Positions 1 through 8,600 of a DNA stretch of 11,557 bases are shown here, piece after piece. The translations under genes and the position numbers were made by a program. Numbering within the stretch: position 1 is the stretch's first letter; every line of letters starts with the position of its first letter. This DNA comes from Pseudomonadota bacterium (lineage in GTDB: Bacteria > Pseudomonadota > Gammaproteobacteria > Pseudomonadales > Halieaceae). The notes below the pieces were generated by a model, which was not told where the DNA came from, made no database searches, and was given only the letters and a program-made list of their open reading frames with translations. The stretch covers positions 1 to 11,557 of the forward strand of contig JAUVBI010000084.1 in the NCBI GenBank assembly GCA_030591305.1, in the 5' to 3' direction.

Positions 1-108
1 AAGGCAAAGGCAAAAGCCAGGCCCAAGCTGAAGGCAAAAGACAAAGTGAAGCCCAAAGCTAAACCAAAGTCTGCAGGGAAAGGTAAGGATAAAGGTAAAA
101 AGTCCTGA
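1..108 (+). CDS. C-terminal end of an unidentified protein with a Lys/Ala-rich tail (partial)
   Basis: Reading frame 1 is open from the window edge to a TGA at 106-108. It encodes 35 residues, 16 of them Lys, mostly in alternation with Ala, Pro, Gly or Asp (K-A-K-A, K-P-K-A-K-P-K, K-G-K-D-K-G-K-K-S). Such basic low-complexity tails occur at the ends of many unrelated bacterial proteins and usually bind nucleic acid or acidic surfaces, so the tail does not identify the protein. The stop overlaps the ATG of the acyltransferase by one base (TGATG), which implies co-transcription and probably translational coupling. A lipid-metabolism enzyme upstream would fit the context, but that is inference only. 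The frame is supported by its codon pattern and by the exact stop/start junction. Confidence 0.72.
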   Translation, partial: KAKAKARPKLKAKDKVKPKAKPKSAGKGKDKGKKS

Positions 109-2435
109 TGCAGTCTGATATGTTCACGGACAACCCCTGGCCCGCAAACAACTCCCCGGGGGTTATCTTTATCCTCGATGCCAGAAATCGCTTCGAGCAA
201 AGCTTACTGGAACAGTGGGTTGAACATCACAGTCCGGCTAACGTAAGCGCCGAGCAACTCGTGGTATCTCTGGACGATGACAGAAAGACGATAGACAGTT
301 CTGCCCTGCAAATTGCCCTGGAATCAACGGACCGTGCGGTGATTGCCCCTCTACGCGTTGCCTGGGTGCCCTCCCAGGAGAGCCTCGACTCGGGACCCAG
401 CATACGCAATCTGATCTTCGGCGATGAACGACGCCCCAGTGCCCGGCGGGGACGAAAAATCCTGAAAGAATTTCCCGAGAGATTACACCTGATCACGGGA
501 AAACCCGATACCAAAGTAAACCTGCACGAACGCTTTGAGCATCAACAGGGGGCAGATGACGGCGACCCGCCCGATAAATTTGCAGAATTTGTGGCACGCC
601 AGGCCGCCTTGGTACTGGATATCAATGAACGACGCCTGCAGGGCGGACGGTACAAAGTACCCCGCTTTGTTGCCGAACATATAAAGGCCAGCAGTAGTTA
701 TCGCAAGGAGGTAAAAAAACTTGCTCAGGAACAGAATGCTAAAAAGCTGGACCTGATAAAAGAAGCCTCCATCTACATGAAAGAAATGATCTCCATCCCC
801 AGTACATTCTGGCTGGACTTCTATGCTCGATTTAACAGCTTTTGCCTGAACCTGGGCTACGAAGAAAAAATAGTCTACAACCAAGCTGAAGTGGAAAAGA
901 TGCGCAAGCTGGTTCGCAACCACCCCTGCATGCTTTTATGGACCCACAAGACTTATCTCGACGGCATGGTAATACCGAAAGTCCTGTATGAAAATGATTT
1001 CCCTATGCCCCATATGTTTGGCGGTGCAAATATGGCTTTTGCCGGCCTGGGCTTTATGTTGCGCCGTTCGGGTGCAATTTTTATCCGCCGCAGCTTTCAG
1101 GATAATGCCTTGTACAAGTTGACCCTGCGCCATTACATCGGCTACCTGATGGAAAAGCGCTTCCCAATGAACTGGGCTTTTGAAGGAACCCGCTCGCGAA
1201 TGGGCAAGTTAATGCCGCCACGCTACGGCTTGTTGAAGTATGTTCTGGAAGCCTGCCACACCGCTGATGCCAAAAATATCCATATTATCCCTATCTCAAT
1301 TAGCTACGACCTGATCCGGGATGTAGAAGAATACGCAACGGAACAGACTGGGCGGAGTAAGGGAGCAGAGTCCCTGAGTTGGTTTATTGGCTATATCCGC
1401 AGTTTGGCCAAACCCATGGGCAAGGTGTATATGGACATAGGTGAGCCGGTGGTCCTGGAGACGGCGCCCGACCCGGGCGACCGGTTGGCACTGTCCAAAA
1501 TAGCCTTCCAAATAGCCGTTGAAGCAAACAAGGTAACACCCATTACCTTCCCCTCTCTGGTCACCATGAGTCTGCTGGGGGCGGCACCCAAGGCATTGAC
1601 CGAAGATGAGATGATAGCCGATTTAGGTGCCTTGATAGCATGGGCCGAAGCACGCGACCTGCGTATTTCCAGTGATTTTGACCGCGCCTATGCCGACCAG
1701 ATGGACGGGCTGCTGGGCATTATGATCAACGAGGGTATTGTTACGCGCTATGACCAGGGGCCTGATATTGTCTATGGCATCGCGCTGGAACAACACCCGG
1801 TTGCCAGCTATTACCGCAACACCATCATTCACTTCTTCGTGAACAAGGCCATCATCGAGCTGGCGCTTGTCAGGGCCAGTGAAACCGAAGGCAGTGGTGC
1901 CCTCAATATTTTTTGGGCAGAAGTTGAATACTTGCGAGACTTATTCAAGTTCGAGTTTTTCTATGCGCCCAGCGAAGAATTTCAGCAGGAGATTCGCAGG
2001 GATCTGGACAACTACGACGAAGACTGGGAATCATTCATCGGGAAGGGCTCTATTGGTGCTGTACAATTACTGAACTCAATGACGCCATTGGTTTCCCACG
2101 CAACCTTGCTGACCTACGCGGAGGCTTACTCGGTTGTCATCAATCTGCTGGCACGGATGGACGCCAGCGAAACACTGGAAAAGGAAGCCTGTATCTCCGA
2201 CGCATTGCGTCTGGGGCAGCAGGCCTACTTGCAGCGTAGAATCAGCAGTGAGTCCTCTATTGGAAAACTGTTATTCTCTAATGGGTTCAAAATGTTGGAG
2301 CATCGCAAGCTCACCAAGGGTGGCGGTGAATCGGTGGCCCAGGCCAGGCGTGATATGGCCAGGGAAATACGTGAGTTATTACGGCGTCTGGAGGTCATCC
2401 GCGCGCTGTCAGCAAATAACCGAAATTTATACTAG
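108..2435 (+). CDS. plsB: Glycerol-3-phosphate 1-O-acyltransferase, PlsB family
   Basis: The predicted 775-residue enzyme transfers an acyl group from acyl-ACP or acyl-CoA to position 1 of sn-glycerol-3-phosphate at the inner membrane, the first committed step of phospholipid synthesis. All four GPAT/LPLAT blocks are visible in order. Block I is H280-KTYL-D285 (the HX4D catalytic pair). Block II is GAIFIRR at 322-328. Block III is FEGTRSR from F358. Block IV is IPISISYD ending at D401. About 250 N-terminal and 370 C-terminal residues flank the core, as in long PlsB proteins (E. coli PlsB is about 807 residues). Block III reads EGTRSR where E. coli has EGGRSR, so this may be a PlsB-like paralogue rather than the strict orthologue, and a 1-acyl-G3P acyltransferase role cannot be excluded. 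The ATG at 108 overlaps the upstream stop by one base. A purine-rich AAAGG-type ribosome site lies inside the upstream Lys-rich tail. gpsA, which makes the substrate, follows 27 bp downstream. Confidence 0.9.
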   Translation: MQSDMFTDNPWPANNSPGVIFILDARNRFEQSLLEQWVEHHSPANVSAEQLVVSLDDDRKTIDSSALQIALESTDRAVIAPLRVAWVPSQESLDSGPSIRNLIFGDERRPSARRGRKILKEFPERLHLITGKPDTKVNLHERFEHQQGADDGDPPDKFAEFVARQAALVLDINERRLQGGRYKVPRFVAEHIKASSSYRKEVKKLAQEQNAKKLDLIKEASIYMKEMISIPSTFWLDFYARFNSFCLNLGYEEKIVYNQAEVEKMRKLVRNHPCMLLWTHKTYLDGMVIPKVLYENDFPMPHMFGGANMAFAGLGFMLRRSGAIFIRRSFQDNALYKLTLRHYIGYLMEKRFPMNWAFEGTRSRMGKLMPPRYGLLKYVLEACHTADAKNIHIIPISISYDLIRDVEEYATEQTGRSKGAESLSWFIGYIRSLAKPMGKVYMDIGEPVVLETAPDPGDRLALSKIAFQIAVEANKVTPITFPSLVTMSLLGAAPKALTEDEMIADLGALIAWAEARDLRISSDFDRAYADQMDGLLGIMINEGIVTRYDQGPDIVYGIALEQHPVASYYRNTIIHFFVNKAIIELALVRASETEGSGALNIFWAEVEYLRDLFKFEFFYAPSEEFQQEIRRDLDNYDEDWESFIGKGSIGAVQLLNSMTPLVSHATLLTYAEAYSVVINLLARMDASETLEKEACISDALRLGQQAYLQRRISSESSIGKLLFSNGFKMLEHRKLTKGGGESVAQARRDMAREIRELLRRLEVIRALSANNRNLY

Positions 2436-2462
2436 AAAAATAAAATAAAGACGGGGTAGAAA

Positions 2463-3476
2463 ATGAGTCCAAAGTCAAAACTAAAGGTCAGCATCATGGG
2501 CGGCGGCTCCTGGGGCACTACCGTTGCCTCACTGGTCTCACGCAATGCCCCGGTCACCCTGTGGGCACGCAATGCCGACACCGTGGACGAAATAAACACA
2601 AAGCACACCAACGAAACTTACCTGCCTGGCGCCACCCTGCCTGAAAAACTCGAGGCAACTCATAGCATTGCAGACGCGGCCTCCAACGCAGATGTTATTA
2701 TTATGGGCATACCTTCCCACAACTTTCGCTCGGTACTAGAGGAGGTCAAGCAACATATCAGGCCCTGGGTCCCCATCATCACGCTCACCAAAGGTCTGGA
2801 ATTGAAAACCGGCATGCGCATGACCCAGGTCATTAACGATGTATTACCCGGCCATCCCGTGGGGGTGCTCACCGGGCCCAACCTGGCCAGGGAAATTATG
2901 GCGGGGCAGGCAGCCGCCAGCGTCATCGCCATGGAAGACCCCATCATCATGAAGGAACTACAGGGCCTGTTTAACAGTGGCCTGTTCCGGGTATATACCA
3001 ATAACGATATCATCGGTTGCGAACTGGGCGGCGTCCTGAAAAATATTATTGCCATCGCCGTTGGCATGGGCGACGGCCAGGGTGCCGGAGACAATACGCG
3101 CTCCGCCCTGATCACACGCGGTCTGTCTGAGGTTACCCGGCTGGGGGTTGCCATGGGTGGGCGCGCTGAAACCTTTGCCGGCCTGGCCGGTATGGGCGAC
3201 ATGATTGCCACCTGCACCAGTAACCAGAGCCGCAACCGGCACGTGGGTGTCGAGTTGGGAAAGGGGCGCGGCATGCAGGAAATCATCGATGAAATGCTAA
3301 TGGTGGCAGAGGGTGCCAAGAGCGCCCCTGCCGTTATCGCACTGGCGGAGAAATATAATGTTGAAATGCCTATTGCCCAGGATGTCTATCGCGTTGTTTC
3401 CGGTGAATCTTCGGCATCCCGCGCCTTCAAGGGCTTACTGCGCGTTGTAGCGGGGGCAGAACATGAACCGGGTTAA
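2463..3476 (+). CDS. gpsA: Glycerol-3-phosphate dehydrogenase [NAD(P)+]
   Basis: This cytosolic enzyme of 337 residues, the usual GpsA length, reduces dihydroxyacetone phosphate to sn-glycerol-3-phosphate with NAD(P)H. The N-terminal Rossmann fold carries the dinucleotide motif G13-G-G-S-W-G18. The conserved GPNLAREI segment starts at G138. The catalytic lysine is K193 in the GGVLKNIIAIAVG block. The substrate-binding NTRSALITRG block starts at N211. The last part is the helical C-terminal domain, with a further SNQSRNR segment. The ATG follows the acyltransferase stop after 27 AT-rich bases, with a weak GGGG ribosome site about 7 nt upstream. The product is the substrate of the neighbouring PlsB, so the pair encodes consecutive steps. 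The gene's last 14 bases overlap the start of pbpG. Confidence 0.97.
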   Translation: MSPKSKLKVSIMGGGSWGTTVASLVSRNAPVTLWARNADTVDEINTKHTNETYLPGATLPEKLEATHSIADAASNADVIIMGIPSHNFRSVLEEVKQHIRPWVPIITLTKGLELKTGMRMTQVINDVLPGHPVGVLTGPNLAREIMAGQAAASVIAMEDPIIMKELQGLFNSGLFRVYTNNDIIGCELGGVLKNIIAIAVGMGDGQGAGDNTRSALITRGLSEVTRLGVAMGGRAETFAGLAGMGDMIATCTSNQSRNRHVGVELGKGRGMQEIIDEMLMVAEGAKSAPAVIALAEKYNVEMPIAQDVYRVVSGESSASRAFKGLLRVVAGAEHEPG

Positions 3477-4341
3477 AGGCGAAGTAATATACGTTAAAAA
3501 AATTCAAGCCCTGGTAAAAATTGTTGGCCTGGCACTTCTGCTGCCAACAGTGGGGGCACAGGGCGCCACTAGTGAATCCCAGTTCGGGGATCTCAAGGGC
3601 GACCCACAGCTGCGCTCTGCATCCGCCTTGATTACGGGAGCCCAGGGTCAGGTTATCTACAGCAAGGACGTCAATACGGTGCGCCCGATTGCCTCTCTTA
3701 CCAAATTGATGACCGCCATGGTGATACTGGATGCCGAGTTAAACCTCACTGAAAAAATAACAATCACTAAGGAAGATAGAGACCTGGTAAGGCTGACAGG
3801 CTCGCGCCTGGAATACGGCGCAATACTGTCGAGGCAGGAATTGTTACAACTGGCTCTGATGTCCTCGGAAAACAGGGCCGCTACAGCGCTGGGGAGAACC
3901 TTCCCCGGAGGCATGGAAAAATTTGTGCTCAGCATGAACGCAAAGGCATCGGCACTGGGTATGTCCAACAGTCACTTCTCCGACCCGGCCGGCTTACACG
4001 CAGACAATGAGGCTACCGCCAGCGATTTATCGAAAATGGTCACTGCCGCCAGCACTTACCCCCTGATAACCCAGGCCACTACCACGCTTAGACAGGAAGT
4101 ACGCCCCTACTCCCGACGCGGCCCTCTGCGCTATGGCAATACCAACAGGTTACTCAAAAACCAGAGCTGGGATATTGCCCTGAGCAAAACAGGTTATATC
4201 AATGAGGCTGGACGCTGCTTAATTATGCAGGCCAATATAGATGGTGAGAATGTGTCCATCGTGCTTCTGAATTCCTTTGGTAAACTCACACCCTTTGGAG
4301 ACTCCAATCGGCTGCGTAAATGGATGCTGGCTAATAGCTGA
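3463..4341 (+). CDS. pbpG: D-alanyl-D-alanine endopeptidase, PBP7 type
   Basis: This is a periplasmic low-molecular-mass penicillin-binding protein of peptidase family S11 (292 residues; E. coli PbpG is about 310). PBP7 enzymes cut D-Ala-mDAP cross-bridges in peptidoglycan. The start is basic (K12-K13) and is followed by a hydrophobic stretch at about 14-30, with a plausible signal-peptidase site V30-G31-A32. The three active-site motifs are S78-L-T-K81 (nucleophile and general base), S135-E-N137, and K242-T-G244. The domain ends soon after KTG, with no long C-terminal amphipathic anchor of the PBP5/6 kind, which favours PBP7 over a DacA-type carboxypeptidase. The ATG lies 14 bp inside the end of gpsA, so translation is probably coupled. 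No better in-frame start is visible. Confidence 0.88.
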   Translation: MNRVKGEVIYVKKIQALVKIVGLALLLPTVGAQGATSESQFGDLKGDPQLRSASALITGAQGQVIYSKDVNTVRPIASLTKLMTAMVILDAELNLTEKITITKEDRDLVRLTGSRLEYGAILSRQELLQLALMSSENRAATALGRTFPGGMEKFVLSMNAKASALGMSNSHFSDPAGLHADNEATASDLSKMVTAASTYPLITQATTTLRQEVRPYSRRGPLRYGNTNRLLKNQSWDIALSKTGYINEAGRCLIMQANIDGENVSIVLLNSFGKLTPFGDSNRLRKWMLANS

Positions 4342-4369
4342 GATGCTGCACGCCTTTCAGGCTATATAG

Positions 4370-5671
4370 ATGGCAGAACCGCTCCCCAATATTTTTCAGC
4401 GCACCCTACAGCGTGCCTGTGATATTCGCGCTGAAGAAGTGAAGATAAGCCTGTCTTCTTTTTTATTAGTTCTCATCCTGATGTCCGCCTATTACATTCT
4501 GCGACCGGTACGCGACGCCATGGCCAGCGACTGGAGTGATGCGGAAGTTAGCTGGCTGTGGACCTTCACTTTTTTTATCAGCGCGATTGCGGTTTCCCTG
4601 TATGGTACCGCCGTTTCCCGGGTGAGGTTTACTCGATTAGTCCCCTCTGTGTACGGGTTCTTTGCCCTGAGTTTTGCCTTGTTTTATGTGGGCACCCAGA
4701 CGCTGGGTGATAGAACCCTGTTGGACAAGTCCTTCTATGTCTGGATCAGTATTTTCAGCCTGTTCCATATATCGGTATTCTGGAGTTTTATGGCGGACCT
4801 GTACTCTCGCCCCCAGGCCATTCGCCTGTTTGGATTTATTGGAGCCGGGGCCAGCGTCGGGGGACTTATAGGTCCCGCTATCGCAGCCCTGCTGGTGCAG
4901 GATGTGGGTACCGATCAACTGCTGCTGATTGCCAGTGTTTTAGTAATGTTGACCATCCCCAACATCAGCCTGTTACAACGCCTGAAAACAGCGGCCCTGC
5001 ACAATGACGAATTAGCACCACAGAGCCAGGGTGCAATTGGGGGCAACCCCTTTGCCGGTTTCTCGGAGTTCCTGAAAAGCCCCTACCTGCTGGGCATCGG
5101 ACTATTCATCTTGTTATATACCTCCATCAGCTCCTTTGTTTATTTCGAATTGAAAAACATACTTGCTGATTACGATCGGGAGACACGCTCACAAATTTGG
5201 GCGAGCATGGACCTGGTGGTAAACAGCCTGACCATTGTCATTGCCACCTTTGCCACCGGCCGTATCGCCAAACGAATGGGTCTGCCCTTCACCCTGGCCT
5301 CCATTCCAATATTAATAGGCGCTGGATTTATGACCCTTGCCGCCGCCCCCATGGTGGGTATTGTAGTCGCTATCCAAATAATCAGGCGCGCGGGGAATTA
5401 CGCTATTTCGCGGCCAGCGCGGGAGATGTTGTTCACCGCGGTAGACCGGGAAACGCGGTTTAAGGCCAAACCCGTCATCGATATTGTCATCTATCGGGGT
5501 GGCGACATGATGAACGCCTGGGCTTTCACGGCACTCACCCAGGGGCTGGGGCTGGGACTGGGGGCAGTAGCCCTTGTGGGTGTGGGAGTTTGCGTGGCAT
5601 GGGCCGCCACGGGCATTTATCTGGGCCGCCATTTTAATAAGCTGCAGGTGCCGACAAACACAGAGCCCTGA
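4370..5671 (+). CDS. MFS-fold transporter related to ATP/ADP translocases (NTP/NDP exchange-like)
   Basis: This 433-residue inner-membrane protein is predicted to have about 11-12 hydrophobic segments from about residue 28 onward. Segments resembling the ATP:ADP antiporter group (COG3202-like, AAA transporter family) are R45-P-V-R-D49 after the first membrane helix, RPAREMLF from R348, and KAKP (365-368) leading to Y375-R-G-G-D379 before a late helix. True nucleotide exchange is established for obligate intracellular bacteria and plastids. Free-living proteobacteria carry homologues of unknown substrate, so ATP/ADP exchange should not be assumed here. The start is 28 bp after the pbpG stop with only a weak ribosome site, which suggests it is the last gene of the plsB-gpsA-pbpG operon. 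The gene is convergent with the RND pump gene, whose stop lies 16 bp away. Confidence 0.75.
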   Translation: MAEPLPNIFQRTLQRACDIRAEEVKISLSSFLLVLILMSAYYILRPVRDAMASDWSDAEVSWLWTFTFFISAIAVSLYGTAVSRVRFTRLVPSVYGFFALSFALFYVGTQTLGDRTLLDKSFYVWISIFSLFHISVFWSFMADLYSRPQAIRLFGFIGAGASVGGLIGPAIAALLVQDVGTDQLLLIASVLVMLTIPNISLLQRLKTAALHNDELAPQSQGAIGGNPFAGFSEFLKSPYLLGIGLFILLYTSISSFVYFELKNILADYDRETRSQIWASMDLVVNSLTIVIATFATGRIAKRMGLPFTLASIPILIGAGFMTLAAAPMVGIVVAIQIIRRAGNYAISRPAREMLFTAVDRETRFKAKPVIDIVIYRGGDMMNAWAFTALTQGLGLGLGAVALVGVGVCVAWAATGIYLGRHFNKLQVPTNTEP

Positions 5672-5687
5672 ACAGGCTTCCGAAAAC

Positions 5688-8600
5688 CTATACCTGATCG
5701 GGTGGCAGGGTTTTGTGGACGGTCAACCAGCGCGCCAGCAGTGAGTAGGCGACGGGTATCACCACCAGAGTCAACAAGGTTGAGCTGATCACGCCACCGA
5801 TAACAGCCACTGCCAGAGGCCCATATTGCCCCGCACCTACGCCCACCCCAAGAGCGGCGGGCATCATGGCAAGGACAACCGTCAGTGAGGTCATCAATAC
5901 GGGGCGCATACGCCGCGGGCAGGCCTCCCGAATGGCAGTACCTGTATCCATGCCCCGCTCACGGTAGCGATTGATCAAATCTACCAGAAGGATGGAGTTC
6001 TTGGTCACCAAGCCCACGAGCAGAATCAAACCAATCATTGAGTAAATACTCAGCGTATAGTCCGCCAGCCAGAGCGAGAAAAATCCGCCTACAATCGCCA
6101 GAGGTTGCGCCAACATAACCAGCACCGGCTGGAGAAAGGAATTAAACTGGCTCGCCAACACCATATAGACAAGTAGTAGACCGGTGCCAAACACAAACAA
6201 CAGGTATCCCTTTGACTTATCTAACTCATCGGCCTGGCCTCCCAACTCTAGCCTATAGCCTGGGGGAAGTACCTGCCTGGCGACGGTACGAAAAATTGCC
6301 ACAGACTCTCCAAGAGAGATATCCGGCGTACCGAGGAATGTAGCGGAATAGTTGAGATTCTTTCGATCCACCGCCGCCGGACCATAGCTCTCGCTGATCT
6401 CGACCAGCGAATCGAGACGCACCAGTTTTCCGTCGGCCGCGCGAAGATAAATATTTTTCAGATCGGCAGTATCGCGCATATGTTCTCGCTGAGCTGCCAG
6501 GCGAATATCATAGCGCTCCCCATCCCCGGGAAGTTCGCTGTACTTGGCTATATCTGCACCACCGGCCAGCACTCGCAAAGAATCTCCAATAGTTACCGTA
6601 CTGATACCCAGAGACCTGGCGCGGTTTCTATCAATATCAAAGCGCAGCATCGGGCGGTCCAACTGCAAGTTCATGCGTATATCACCCATCCCCCCAGCTT
6701 CCTTTAGCCGCTGCAGCACCAATTTCGAAAGCCTCTCCAATTCATAGAGGTCGGGACCGGTCACATAAGCTTCCAGCGGAGCCTGACTCATGCCAGATAC
6801 GAACGGGAACAGGGCAATATAAGTCTCGAGGCCAGGAATGACCAATAGCTCACTGCGCACCTGGGCCATCAGCTCCCGCTGCGACAATTCTCGCTGGGCT
6901 TTTGGCTTTAACATCACATTGACTGTGGCCTCATTAACACCGCGAGAACGCCCCGAGCCAACGGTGGAAAATATGTGACTGATTTCTCCATGATGCGCGA
7001 GAACAGACTCAACCCGCTCTATTTTCAAGGCCATGTAATCCACTGAAGAACCCAGAGGCATTTTCAGGTTAATCAGAAAACGTGATTCGTCATCCTCCGG
7101 GAAAAATTCAGAACCCAGTTGCCCAACAAAATACCCGCTGCTTGCCACCACCAAACCCGCCGCGACCAGCACCATCCAACGACGACGCAGACAGCGATCT
7201 AATATCACTTCGTATGTACGTTCAGTCCACGAGTGCAGCCTATGTAAAACTGTAGTTAAACCTCGGCTCTCGCTTCGGCTCGGTTTCAGAAAGCGTGCGC
7301 ACAGTGCCGGCGTCAAGGTCAGGGAAACGAACAGTGAGGCGAGAACGCCAACCACAACCACTACGGCGAATGAGCGCATGAAGATACCGATCATTCCCGG
7401 CATAAAAATAACGGTGGCAAAAATACAGACAAGCGTAAGTGAAGCGGCAATTACAGGGAACAGTACTTCACGGGTGCCGGTGCTGGCCGCCTCCTCGGCA
7501 TTCATATTCCCCTCTTCGTGCTTGCTGTGAATATTCTCCAGAACTACAATCGCATCGTCTACCACAACGCCGATGAGCAGCAGCAGGCCCGACAAGGTCA
7601 TGATATTAAATGTATAGTCACCAAAATACATAACCATTACAGCCCCCGCAAGGGAGACAGGAATTGCAGTTGCAACAATCAAGGTTGCAGGCAGGTTTAA
7701 CAAGAAAAAGAGGACGACCAGGGCAGCCAGTACCGTGCCCTCAATCACGTGGTTCTGCAGCGCGGAGACTGTACCCTGTATAATATCAGCTTCATCTGTA
7801 GCGACTATCAGTTCCACGCCATGCGGTAAAGATGGTCGAACGACGGTCTTCAGACGCTGGTAAACCTCTGTGACAATTGCGACTGTATTGGCATTCTGCA
7901 CCTTCTGAATACCGATAGCGACGCCTTCGATTCCATTAAGGCGGGACAGACTACGCTTATCCGATAGCCCATCTTTGATAGTGGCAATATCCCCCAACTT
8001 GACTGGAATCTGGTCACGCCATATTACGACCAACCTCCCCAAGTCTTCGATGGAGTGGTACTCAAGGTCAAGATGCAACAGTTTTTCTAGCTTGCCACTA
8101 ACCAAAAAACCCCCTGGAATCTGTATATGTTCACGGGAAAATGCTGCGATGACATCCTGGGACGTTATACCGAGGGCTGACAATCTCGCCAAATTTAAGT
8201 CCACACGAATTTTGCGTTCACGCCCACCGCCAACCAACACTTCGCCGACACCATTTATATTTTCCAATGCCTTCTTGATTTGCTGCCTTGCAATGCGGTT
8301 GAGCTCTCCAAGAGGGCGATCACCCTGCAGTACCATCCACATAATCGGTATGGCATTGGGGTCAACCTTGGCGACAATAGGTGTTTCCGCCTCATCGGGA
8401 AGCTCGTTGATTATCTGGTTGACCTTGGCCTGAACCTCATTGAAGGCTACGTCGGAATTTTTGCTGAGTTCGAAATATATGCGCACCTCTGAAACTCCGG
8501 GGATCGATTGTGAGCGCACATCCTCAAGAGCAGAAATCGAGTTGACCGCCGTTTCGATCACACTGGTAATACTGCTGTCCACTACTTCCGGACTGGCGCC

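Noticed and set aside
483..923. Open frame on the - strand inside the acyltransferase gene (146 codons)
   Set aside because: It is antisense to a clear coding region, with no ribosome site or known motif. The conserved + strand gene explains the sequence.
2660..3319. Long open frame on the - strand inside gpsA (219 codons)
   Set aside because: It lies wholly antisense to a gpsA with all family motifs. Its translation is rich in Met, Ser and Pro without a recognisable domain, as expected from an antisense shadow.
5660..5682. Small inverted repeat (GAGCC / GGCTT, 7-nt loop) between the convergent transporter and pump genes
   Set aside because: The stem is only four to five pairs including a wobble, it overlaps the transporter stop codon, and neither side has a proper U-tract. 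It is too weak to call a terminator.
7255..7290. Short repeated CGGCTC-type words in the pump gene
   Set aside because: They encode the Ser/Arg-rich linker between the two halves of the pump. The units are too short and irregular to be a regulatory repeat or recombination site.
7975..8433. Open frames on the + strand inside the RND pump gene, including one of 152 codons
   Set aside because: They are antisense to a well-conserved pump. The translations are low in recognisable structure and there is no promoter.
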